Notes under the pieces: model-generated
What the model was told of the DNA's origin: nothing
The model's database searches: none
The model's input: only the letters and a program-made list of their open reading frames with translations
Part shown: positions 16,506 to 24,077 of the stretch, one piece after another
Layout: each line of letters opens with the position of its first letter
Numbering within the stretch: position 1 is the stretch's first letter
Origin: Lachnospira sp.
Lineage (GTDB): Bacteria; Bacillota; Clostridia; Lachnospirales; Lachnospiraceae
Assembly: GCA_017621205.1 (NCBI GenBank)
Contig: JAGATQ010000039.1
Coordinates: 1-64,000 of the forward strand
Length of the DNA: 64,000 nucleotides
Reading direction: 5' to 3'
Translations under genes and position numbers: made by a program

Positions 16506-16987
16506 TGAAAAGAGAAGAGGAAGGCTTACAGCAGTTAGGGGCTAAGACCGAGTACCGGATGGACTATGCGCCGGAGGTACTGGAAACTTTTGAAAATAAA
16601 CATCAGGAAAATGATTACTTTGTGAAATTTAATTGCCCGGAATTTACCAGTCTTTGTCCGATTACCGGACAGCCGGATTTTGCAACCATCTATATTTCCT
16701 ATATTCCAGATGTTAAAATGGTGGAATCCAAGTCACTGAAGCTTTATTTATTCAGTTTCCGCAATCATGGAGATTTTCATGAGGATTGCGTCAATATTAT
16801 TATGAAGGATTTAATTCGTTTAATGGAGCCACGCTATATTGAAGTGTGGGGCAAATTTACTCCAAGGGGGGGAATCTCCATTGATCCCTATTGCAATTAT
16901 GGGCAGCCGGGAACAAAATATGAAAAAATGGCAGAGCAGCGGTTGCTCTGGCATGATATGAACCCGGAGCCGATAGATAACCGATAG
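16505..16987 (+). CDS. queF: NADPH-dependent preQ0 reductase QueF
   Basis: 160 residues, the short unimodular type. Key motifs are [14 protein letters not shown] with nucleophile Cys51 and Asp58, and [16 protein letters not shown] with substrate-binding Glu and Arg-Asn-His. It reduces the nitrile of 7-cyano-7-deazaguanine to preQ1 for tRNA queuosine in the cytosol. It is coupled to the transporter gene by one shared base and controlled by the same riboswitch. No queC, queD or queE genes are seen here, which fits salvage of preQ0. Confidence 0.96.
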   Translation: MKREEEGLQQLGAKTEYRMDYAPEVLETFENKHQENDYFVKFNCPEFTSLCPITGQPDFATIYISYIPDVKMVESKSLKLYLFSFRNHGDFHEDCVNIIMKDLIRLMEPRYIEVWGKFTPRGGISIDPYCNYGQPGTKYEKMAEQRLLWHDMNPEPIDNR

Positions 16988-17094
16988 TGTCAAACATTAA
17001 AATCAGATTAAAAATCACCCTGTTTTATTGCAGCTTCCCTCTGTATCTGTTACAGTAAGATAAAAGGTAAGAGGAACAGATGGGAGGAGATTGT

Positions 17095-17325
17095 ATGATT
17101 ACATTAACTTTAATTTTTTTATTGCTGTTGATTGTTGCAATGATAGGCTTGGTTTTTGGATGTGTTGAATTAATTTTAAAGATTGTATTTACTGTGATTA
17201 TTGCATTGCCACTTGCTGCAGTACTAGCATCTTTAGGGCTTTTGTGCTGCTGTACGTTAATTTTAATTCCACTTGGCGTGCTGCTCTTTAAGCTGGCATT
17301 TGGAGCATTGACACTGGCTTTTTAG
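17095..17325 (+). CDS. Small hydrophobic membrane protein
   Basis: 76 residues, nearly all hydrophobic, with two helices rich in Leu, Ile and Val and a short Cys-Cys-Cys at about residues 55-57. The ATG at 17095 was chosen because GGGAGGAG is 6 bp upstream; an ATG at 17080 overlaps that site. No family was recognised. It is a single gene between queF and the Rrf2 regulator. Confidence 0.65.
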   Translation: MITLTLIFLLLLIVAMIGLVFGCVELILKIVFTVIIALPLAAVLASLGLLCCCTLILIPLGVLLFKLAFGALTLAF

Positions 17326-17428
17326 GTCGATGCCATACAGCCCATTCTTCTATTGACGCTTCTTTGGAAAAGCGTTATAATACCTACTAAAGAGGTATGA
17401 ATTAACGAATGAAGAGGGAGTGATAATT

Positions 17429-17827
17429 GTGAAGATTTCTACCAAGGGGCGTTATGCACTGCGGATTATGCTGGATTTGGCACAGAATAGTAAGGGAGAA
17501 TACATTCCTTTGAAGGATATATCCAGCCGGCAGGGGATAACAATTAAGTATATGGAGCAGATTGTGCCGATGCTGACGAAGGCGGGGCTTATAAGAAGCT
17601 TAAGAGGGAATAATGGGGGCTATATGCTTTCAAGACAACCGGAGGAATATACGATAGGGGAGATATTGCGCTGTGCGGAAGGCAGCCTTGCTCCAATTGC
17701 CTGTCTCGAGGATGAAACGAACCAATGTCCACGAAGCGAAAGCTGCAAAACACTGGCATTTTGGCAAGGAATGCGGGATGTGATTTATGAATATGCAGAT
17801 GGCAGGACGTTGAAGGATTTGCTGTAA
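17429..17827 (+). CDS. Rrf2 family transcriptional regulator
   Basis: 132 residues from the GTG at 17429, giving the usual start VKISTKGRYALR. GAGGGA lies about 9 bp upstream. The winged HTH covers residues 1-80. Cysteines 92, 100 and 106 sit where IscR-type relatives bind an Fe-S cluster, although the spacing differs slightly; Cys82 is a fourth. An O-acetylhomoserine sulfhydrylase follows, so a CymR-like role in sulfur or cysteine control is plausible. Confidence 0.93.
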   Translation: MKISTKGRYALRIMLDLAQNSKGEYIPLKDISSRQGITIKYMEQIVPMLTKAGLIRSLRGNNGGYMLSRQPEEYTIGEILRCAEGSLAPIACLEDETNQCPRSESCKTLAFWQGMRDVIYEYADGRTLKDLL

Positions 17828-17861
17828 TTATATTACAATGGAATAAAGCAGTCGGATAGTT

Positions 17862-17890
17862 AAAGCGGAGCATACATGGCTTCGCTTTTT
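17862..17890 (+). terminator. Terminator after the Rrf2 gene
   Basis: AAAGCGGAGC pairs with GCTTCGCTTT with one G-U pair, around a 7-nt loop, then a T run. Confidence 0.8.
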
Positions 17891-17942
17891 AAATTGATTA
17901 CCTGAAAGCTATTTTTTCCCATAAGGAAAGAATCGAATTCCA

Positions 17943-17971
17943 TTGCATAAAAAGACAAGATATTTTATAAT
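17943..17971 (+). promoter_or_regulatory. Sigma-A type promoter of the sulfhydrylase gene
   Basis: TTGCAT (17943-17948), a 17-bp spacer, and TATAAT (17966-17971). The expected leader is about 85 nt. Confidence 0.7.
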
Positions 17972-18005
17972 GTGAGGAGGTTTATTTTATAAATTAAAAT
18001 ATTAT

Positions 18006-18021
18006 ACATACATAAGTATGT
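18006..18021. promoter_or_regulatory. Possible Rrf2 operator
   Basis: The inverted repeat ACATAC-ATAA-GTATGT lies about 28 bp after the predicted transcription start of the sulfhydrylase gene, where a roadblock repressor could bind. The neighbouring Rrf2 regulator is the natural candidate, but no second site was found to confirm it. Confidence 0.4.
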
Positions 18022-18063
18022 GTGATACTCGGGTAACAAATGGAAAACAGGAGGCAATGAGTA

Positions 18064-19341
18064 ATGAGCAATTATCAGGTAGAAACGAAGTGCGTGCAGT
18101 CAGGGTACACCCCTAAGAATGGGGAGCCGAGGTTTGCTCCTATTGTACAGAGTACGACATTTAAGTATGATGATGGGGAACAGGTAGGAAAGTTGTTTAA
18201 TTTAGAGTCAGAGGGATATTTTTATTCCCGTCTTGCCAATCCAACTGTGGATGTGGTAGAGAAGAAAATCTGTGATTTGGAGGGCGGTGTCGGAGCGATG
18301 TGTTGTGCTTCCGGTATGTCTGCCATTATGCTTGCCATCATGAATATTGTCCATGCGGGGGAGCATATTATAGCGACAAATGCAATCTATGGAGGAAGCT
18401 TCAACCTGTTGAATGTCAGTCTTCGTAAGCTTGGTATTGAGACTACCTTCGTTCCGACAGATGTATCCGAGGAGGAGCTTAGAAAAGAGATTAGGGATAA
18501 CACCCGTTTGATATATAGTGAGACGGTAACGAATCCGGGACTGGAGATTGTTGATTTGGAGATGTTTGCCAGAGTGGCACATGATAATGGGATTCCTTTT
18601 TGTGTGGACAACACCTTTGCAACACCAATTAACTGCCGCCCGATAGAATACGGGGCAGATATCGTTGTTCATTCTACCTCAAAGTATATGGATGGGCATG
18701 CCGTTGCCATGGGTGGCTGTATTGTAGATTCCGGTAAATTTGATTGGGCAGCCAGCGGCAAGTTCCCAGAGTTTACGGAGCCGGACGATTCCTACCATGG
18801 TGTGGTTTATGTAAAACAGTTCGGCGAGCTTGCGTATATCACGAAGGCAAGGGTACAGGTGATGCGTGATACCGGTATGATTATGAGTCCGAATACGGCA
18901 TTTTTATTAAATCTTGGACTGGATACATTAGCGCTTAGAGTAGAGCGGCACTGCTCCAATGCACAGAGGATTGCAGAATATCTTTCTAAGCACAATAAGG
19001 TAGAGAAGGTTTATTATCCGGGACTTTCTGAGGACAAATATTATGATATGGCACAAAAATATATGCCAAAGGGAACCTCCGGCGTCGTATCCTTCCTTGT
19101 AAAAGGAGGAAGGGAGAAGGCAATGGCATTTATGGCTGAATTGAAGCTTGCAATGATATGTGTGCATGTAGCGGATGCAAGAACCTGTATTCTTCATCCT
19201 GCAAGCTCTACCCATAGACAGATGACGGATGAACAGCTTGCGGCAGCGGGCATTGAGGGCGGACAGATACGTTTGTCGGTCGGCATTGAGAATGTGGAGG
19301 ATATTATTGCAGATTTAGAGCAGGGCTTTTCTGCAATTTAA
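18064..19341 (+). CDS. metY: O-acetylhomoserine sulfhydrylase / PLP sulfur enzyme
   Basis: 425 residues, the length of MetY-type enzymes rather than the shorter cystathionine synthases. PLP-binding features are the Tyr/Arg loop YFYSRLANPTVDVVE, the ATNAIYGGSFNL segment, and the Schiff-base Lys207 in HSTSKYMDGH. It makes homocysteine from O-acetylhomoserine and sulfide in the cytosol. It ends with the usual SVGIENVEDIIADL. It is a single gene with its own promoter, next to an Rrf2 regulator. Methionine gamma-lyase activity is a less likely alternative. Confidence 0.9.
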   Translation: MSNYQVETKCVQSGYTPKNGEPRFAPIVQSTTFKYDDGEQVGKLFNLESEGYFYSRLANPTVDVVEKKICDLEGGVGAMCCASGMSAIMLAIMNIVHAGEHIIATNAIYGGSFNLLNVSLRKLGIETTFVPTDVSEEELRKEIRDNTRLIYSETVTNPGLEIVDLEMFARVAHDNGIPFCVDNTFATPINCRPIEYGADIVVHSTSKYMDGHAVAMGGCIVDSGKFDWAASGKFPEFTEPDDSYHGVVYVKQFGELAYITKARVQVMRDTGMIMSPNTAFLLNLGLDTLALRVERHCSNAQRIAEYLSKHNKVEKVYYPGLSEDKYYDMAQKYMPKGTSGVVSFLVKGGREKAMAFMAELKLAMICVHVADARTCILHPASSTHRQMTDEQLAAAGIEGGQIRLSVGIENVEDIIADLEQGFSAI

Positions 19342-19377
19342 GGGTATTATGAACGATATATTTGAAAGGAGATAATT

Positions 19378-20409
19378 ATGGCAACAATATATAAGTGTCC
19401 AACTTGTGGCGGCAATATGCTTTACGATGCAGAACTGGGACAGCTTAAGTGTGAGCAGTGCAGCTTAGAAATGCCTGTTCAGGACTATGAGACAACAGAT
19501 GCGAAGGAGGAGAATAATGCTTACACAGAGGATGGCAGGCGTCAGTACCGCTGTCCGTCTTGTGGTGCGACATTGATGACGGATACATATACCGCTGCTA
19601 CCAGCTGTGCATACTGTGGTTCTCCTAACGTGATAGAGGAGCAGGTGGACAGGGATTTTAAACCGGATATTGTACTGCCGTTTCAGGTAGAACGAAAAGA
19701 GGCGGTTGAAAAGCTGAATAAATGGTGCCGGGGCGGCATTTTAACACCTTCCGATTTTTTAAAGGATGATGTAGTCAAGGCAAAGCTTAATGGAATTTAT
19801 GTGCCATTCTGGGTGTATGATATTATGACGGATTCCAGCATTGCGGCTCATTGTGAGAGAGTTTCCGTGACTACAAGCGGCAACAAGGAGACCACCAAAC
19901 GGTACAAGTATCATGTAAAGCGTTCCGGCAAGGCAGCCTTTGCAAGGATTCCAAGGGATGCTTCTAAACGCATGGATAATAAGAAAATGGATATGTTAGA
20001 ACCCTTTCAGATAGATAAGGCAAAGGAGTTTTCCGGGGCATATCTAAGTGGTTTCAGTGCGGAACGTTACAGTGAGACGAAGGATGAGGTTTATTCCCGG
20101 GCGAGTGGTATAGCCAGGCAGTATGCAATTGATGAGCTGCGTAATACGATTTCCGGGTATGATAGTGTCAATGTGACCTCTGAGCATGTGGATATGAATT
20201 GTGTCAAAACGGATTATGCATTGTATCCGGTCTGGCATTATGAATATAAGTACAATAACAAGCTGTACGAATTTATGATGAACGGTCAGACTGGCAAGGT
20301 AGTTGGTAAACCGCCGGTTAGCATAGGAAAAGTATTTCTTGTAGCTGCTACCTGTTTTGTTACAGTATTTTCTCTGGCAGCATCTTTGGTTGCATTTGCT
20401 TTGGGATAG
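19378..20409 (+). CDS. Zinc-ribbon protein with C-terminal membrane helix
   Basis: 343 residues. Two TFIIB-like zinc ribbons lie in the first 85 residues (CPTCGG at 7-12 with CEQC; CPSCGA with CAYCG). A conserved domain follows with LPFQVERKEAVEKL, YVPFWVYD and YPVWHYEY. A membrane helix lies near 315-340. This family is frequent in gut Clostridia and of unknown function. The TPM-domain gene starts 9 bp downstream, so the two probably cooperate at the membrane. Confidence 0.85.
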   Translation: MATIYKCPTCGGNMLYDAELGQLKCEQCSLEMPVQDYETTDAKEENNAYTEDGRRQYRCPSCGATLMTDTYTAATSCAYCGSPNVIEEQVDRDFKPDIVLPFQVERKEAVEKLNKWCRGGILTPSDFLKDDVVKAKLNGIYVPFWVYDIMTDSSIAAHCERVSVTTSGNKETTKRYKYHVKRSGKAAFARIPRDASKRMDNKKMDMLEPFQIDKAKEFSGAYLSGFSAERYSETKDEVYSRASGIARQYAIDELRNTISGYDSVNVTSEHVDMNCVKTDYALYPVWHYEYKYNNKLYEFMMNGQTGKVVGKPPVSIGKVFLVAATCFVTVFSLAASLVAFALG

Positions 20410-20418
20410 GAGGATGAC

Positions 20419-21237
20419 ATGAAAAAATATCTTACAATAATGGGTATATTATTTTTTGTTTCTATTGTATTATGGGTTGCAGTATTTTTTAAACAAAACA
20501 AAACAGTAGAAACCAGCTCGAGTCGTAATAATGAAGGGCTGATTGTTACAGAGAACCGTGTGTTTGATGAGGCGGATTTGCTGAGTGAGGAAGAGGAGAG
20601 TAAGCTTCAAAAGCGTATTGAGACGGTTCGTGAGGATAATTCCTGTGATGTTGTTGTTTTAACGACAGCGGACGCAGAAGGGAAAAGCTCCATGGCGTAT
20701 GCGGATGATTTTTATGATACCCATGATTTCGGTTATGAGGATGCACACGGTACGGGTGTTTTGTTTCTGGTAGATATGGATAACCGGGAAATCTGGTTTT
20801 CCACCTCGGGAGATTGTATGGATGCTTATACGACGGATAGAATTGATTCCGCCATTGACCTGGTATATGACAATCTGAAGGCTGGCAATTATTATCTCGT
20901 GTTTGATGGCTGTATTGATTCTGTTGGCAGATATATGTCCTCCGGTATCGGAAGTATGGCTTTTGCTGAAGCAGTGTTGGGGGCATTGGTTCTGGCGGGT
21001 ATTGTGACCCTGGTGTTGGTATTGGTTTTAGTGATATCTCGTGGTGGCAAGGTTACGGTAAGTTCTTCTACCTATCTGGTGGCGGCATCCAAGGAAGTGT
21101 ATGAGCGTTCGGATATTCATTATGATACAGTAGTAACTACGAGAATTATTGAGACAGATAGTGGAAGCGGCGGCGGTGGCGGCGGTCACACAAGCAGTGG
21201 CGGCTTCAGCCATGGCGGTGGCGGACGTTCCTTTTAA
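20419..21237 (+). CDS. TPM domain membrane protein
   Basis: 272 residues. A membrane anchor at about 5-23, a TPM phosphatase-like domain at about 45-170 (VFDEADLLSEEEESKLQKRI, VLFLVDMDNREIWFSTSG), a second helix near 183-205, and a tail of Gly, Ser and His. TPM domains sit outside the membrane and are linked to phosphatase or photosystem-repair functions in other organisms; here the role is unknown. It is translated right after the zinc-ribbon gene. Confidence 0.85.
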   Translation: MKKYLTIMGILFFVSIVLWVAVFFKQNKTVETSSSRNNEGLIVTENRVFDEADLLSEEEESKLQKRIETVREDNSCDVVVLTTADAEGKSSMAYADDFYDTHDFGYEDAHGTGVLFLVDMDNREIWFSTSGDCMDAYTTDRIDSAIDLVYDNLKAGNYYLVFDGCIDSVGRYMSSGIGSMAFAEAVLGALVLAGIVTLVLVLVLVISRGGKVTVSSSTYLVAASKEVYERSDIHYDTVVTTRIIETDSGSGGGGGGHTSSGGFSHGGGGRSF

Positions 21238-21283
21238 TTTTAGAAGGAAGCTTGGTAATATCGTATAGTAACGGGAGGAAGTT

Positions 21284-22186
21284 ATGAATAAGAGTGTTTC
21301 GGCAAATGGCAGATTACATGTAAATGGTATTGATTTAGTAAATGAAAGGAATGAAATGATTCAGCTTACTGGTATGAGCAGCCATGGACTGCAGTGGTAT
21401 CCTGAACATACGAAAAAGGAAGCGATTGCCTTTACGAAAAAGCATGGTGCCAGCCTTTTCCGCATAGCGATGTACACGGATGAGGAAGGTTATATTTCCC
21501 ACCCGGAGGAGAATAAGAAGAATCTTATTGAGGCTGTTAATGCGGCGATTGATCTGGATATGTATGTTATTATTGACTGGCATATTCTGGCGGATAATAA
21601 CCCGCAGCAGAATAAGGAAGCAGCGAAGGCGTTTTTTGACGAGATTAGTAGAAAATATGCTGGTATCAAGAATGTGATTTATGAAATCTGTAACGAGCCG
21701 AATGGAGAGGATGTGACCTGGGAGAAGGATATCCGACCTTATGCCGTGGAGCTGATTGAGGTAATCCGGAAGCATGATAAGGATGCATTGATATTGGTAG
21801 GGACAGCATGTTGGAGTCAATTTGTGGATGAGGCAGCAAAGCATCCGTTAGAGGATCATAATTATATGTGTGTTGCACATTTTTATGCGGGAAGCCATGG
21901 GGAAGAGCTGATGAACCGTATTGATACAGCAAGGAATGCCGGACTTGGCATTTTTATGTCGGAATGGGGAACAACGACGGCAGATGGTAAAGGGGATACC
22001 GTCTTTGAGGAGGAGACAAGGAAATGGATTGCTTTTATGAAGGAGCGGAATATAAGCTGGGCAAACTGGTCCTTCGGAAGCCGGGATGAAACCTCGGCGG
22101 CATTGAAGCCGGAAACAAAGGGCGGGGCATACACAGAGGAATGCCTGACTAAGAGTGGACGGTTTGTGTTTACGTTGTTTGAATAA
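21284..22186 (+). CDS. Glycoside hydrolase family 5 (cellulase-like)
   Basis: 300 residues, a single GH5 catalytic barrel. The acid/base is Glu138 in CNEPNG, the nucleophile Glu227 in SEWG. Other hallmarks are FRIAMY near residue 63, VIIDWHI near 90 and VAHFYAG near 193. It resembles beta-1,4-endoglucanases of subfamily 2. No signal peptide or carbohydrate-binding module is present, so it is predicted to be cytosolic. GGGAGGAAG lies before the ATG. A terminator follows. Confidence 0.9.
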   Translation: MNKSVSANGRLHVNGIDLVNERNEMIQLTGMSSHGLQWYPEHTKKEAIAFTKKHGASLFRIAMYTDEEGYISHPEENKKNLIEAVNAAIDLDMYVIIDWHILADNNPQQNKEAAKAFFDEISRKYAGIKNVIYEICNEPNGEDVTWEKDIRPYAVELIEVIRKHDKDALILVGTACWSQFVDEAAKHPLEDHNYMCVAHFYAGSHGEELMNRIDTARNAGLGIFMSEWGTTTADGKGDTVFEEETRKWIAFMKERNISWANWSFGSRDETSAALKPETKGGAYTEECLTKSGRFVFTLFE

Positions 22187-22199
22187 AGTATTACATTAC

Positions 22200-22230
22200 G
22201 AGGAGAATTGTATAGATTCTCCTCTTTTTT
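22200..22230 (+). terminator. Terminator after the GH5 gene
   Basis: Perfect 9-bp arms (gaggagaat / attctcctc) and six T. Confidence 0.85.
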
Positions 22231-22279
22231 CATATACTTTAGATGAAATCTATAGAAAAACGGAGATAGTATATGAATT

Positions 22280-23014
22280 ATGAGTAAAGAAGAACGTCTA
22301 CAGGAAGAACAGCTAAAGGGAGAGCAGATTGAAAAATTTGGGCAGATGACCTTCTGGCATGATAAGGAAAATGGACAGGGGGATGAGGAGCCGACGATTC
22401 AACTGCTCACGATTATCGGTGAGATTGAAGGGCATGAGTGTTTGTCCCAGAATACAAAGACAACAAAATATGAGCATATTCTTCCACTACTTGCTAATGT
22501 GGAGGAAAGCGGAGAGATTGATGGTCTTTTGCTCTTATTAAATACGGTGGGGGGAGATGTGGAGTCCGGGCTTGCGATTGCGGAAATGATTGCCTCCCTT
22601 AGCAAACCTACGGTATCCCTTGTCCTTGGCGGCAGCCATTCGATTGGTGGTCCTCTGGCAGTGGCAACAGATTATTCTTTTATAGTGCCGACAGGCACGA
22701 TGATTGTTCACCCGGTGCGTTTAAGCGGCATGGTTATTGGAGCTCCCCCGACTTATGATTATTTTACAATGATTCAGCAGCGGATTACCGGATTTATTGC
22801 GAAGCACAGCCGGGCAAAAGAGGAGAGGCTGGTGGAGATGATGATGAATACGGAGATGCTCAGTAAGGATTTGGGTACCATTTTAGTTGGAGAGCAGGCG
22901 GTAAAGGAAGGGCTAATCAATGAAGTGGGTGGGATTAAAGAAGCTATTTCGAAATTGAGGCAGATGATAAAAGAATCGTGTCATTCTGGTTCATGCAAAG
23001 AAGAACGGTGCTAA
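22280..23014 (+). CDS. ClpP-like protease, TepA family
   Basis: 244 residues with a ClpP fold. LLLLNTVGGDVESGLAIAEM (about 79-98), GGSHSIGGPLAVATDYSF (about 118-135) with the expected nucleophile Ser, and TMIVHPVRLSG carrying the His. It resembles Bacillus TepA, implicated in signal peptide degradation or export. GGAGA is 13 bp before this ATG, but only 6 bp before an overlapping 5-codon frame (22273-22287, ATG AAT TAT GAG TAA), so initiation may involve coupling. Confidence 0.85.
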   Translation: MSKEERLQEEQLKGEQIEKFGQMTFWHDKENGQGDEEPTIQLLTIIGEIEGHECLSQNTKTTKYEHILPLLANVEESGEIDGLLLLLNTVGGDVESGLAIAEMIASLSKPTVSLVLGGSHSIGGPLAVATDYSFIVPTGTMIVHPVRLSGMVIGAPPTYDYFTMIQQRITGFIAKHSRAKEERLVEMMMNTEMLSKDLGTILVGEQAVKEGLINEVGGIKEAISKLRQMIKESCHSGSCKEERC

Positions 23015-23063
23015 GCCATTTTCCAAAGCAAATGCTTTTGCTGTGTGCATCCACGCTTCCTGC

Positions 23064-23092
23064 TTGAAATATTTTCCTGTTCATAGTATTAT
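23064..23092 (+). promoter_or_regulatory. Sigma-A type promoter for uppP
   Basis: TTGAAA (23064-23069), a 17-bp spacer, and TATTAT (23087-23092), about 90 bp before the uppP ATG. Confidence 0.6.
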
Positions 23093-23182
23093 AAAAAGAG
23101 TTATGCCTAAATAGGTCAGACAATGAAGCGGCATGTATTGCCCATAAAGAGAATTATAATTAGATGATGATAGGAGGATATT

Positions 23183-24055
23183 ATGTCATTAATACAAGCG
23201 ATACTGTTGGGTTTGATTCAGGGAATGGCGGAATTTCTGCCGATAAGCAGCTCTGGTCATTTAGTAATTCTGAAGAATATTTTTCAATTGAAGACGGATA
23301 CGGATAAGGTGTATGACATTATGTTGCATTTGGGTACATTGATTGCTGTGTTTGTGGTGTATTGGAAAGATATTAAGGAGCTGATTATCGAGGGCTTTTG
23401 CATTCTCGGTGGCTGGTGTACCAATGCAGGGAGGTTTATTGCCAACCGCTTCCGTGGCAACAACAGCCGTAAAGCTTATAAATCAGTGATAAATACACCG
23501 TACCGGCGGTTTGTACTGATGATTATCCTTTCAACAATTCCAACCGGAATTTTGGGTCTGTTGCTTGAGAAGCTGGTTGGAGATGCATCAACAAAATTGT
23601 TATTGCCGGGCTGCTGTCTTCTTGTAACGGCTGGTCTGCTGGCGCTGGCTGACCACATCGGAGGTGGACGTAAGACGGAAAAGACCGCAACTTATAAGGA
23701 TTCCCTTTTTGTAGGGACGGTACAGGGAATTGCGACCCTGCCCGGAATTTCCCGTTCCGGAAGTACGATTGTTGCCTGCATGCTATGCGGTTTTGAGAAG
23801 GAATTTGCAGTGAAATATTCCTTTATCATGTCCATTCCGGCGATTCTTGGTGCAGTGGTGCTAGAAATACCAAAGCTTGGCAGCCTTACTTCTCCATTTG
23901 CATATTACATAACAGGAATGGTAGTGGCAGGAGTGGTAGGATTTTTATGTATCAAGTTTATGCTGGTGCTAATTAAAAAAAATAAATTTACAATCTTTTC
24001 CATTTATTGCTTATGTGCAGGAATATTAGCGATTGTTGGTTATTTTGTAATGTAA
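23183..24055 (+). CDS. uppP: Undecaprenyl-diphosphatase
   Basis: 290 residues, integral membrane with about eight helices. The conserved active-site regions are present: EFLPISSSGHLVIL (residues 17-30) with the Glu and the Ser/His, and LPGISRSGSTIVA (about 186-198) with the Arg. It recycles undecaprenyl pyrophosphate to the lipid carrier for peptidoglycan and confers bacitracin tolerance. It has its own promoter; the ftsK-like gene begins 22 bp after it. Confidence 0.95.
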   Translation: MSLIQAILLGLIQGMAEFLPISSSGHLVILKNIFQLKTDTDKVYDIMLHLGTLIAVFVVYWKDIKELIIEGFCILGGWCTNAGRFIANRFRGNNSRKAYKSVINTPYRRFVLMIILSTIPTGILGLLLEKLVGDASTKLLLPGCCLLVTAGLLALADHIGGGRKTEKTATYKDSLFVGTVQGIATLPGISRSGSTIVACMLCGFEKEFAVKYSFIMSIPAILGAVVLEIPKLGSLTSPFAYYITGMVVAGVVGFLCIKFMLVLIKKNKFTIFSIYCLCAGILAIVGYFVM

Positions 24056-24077
24056 GAAGGATAAGCGGGGATGAGTT

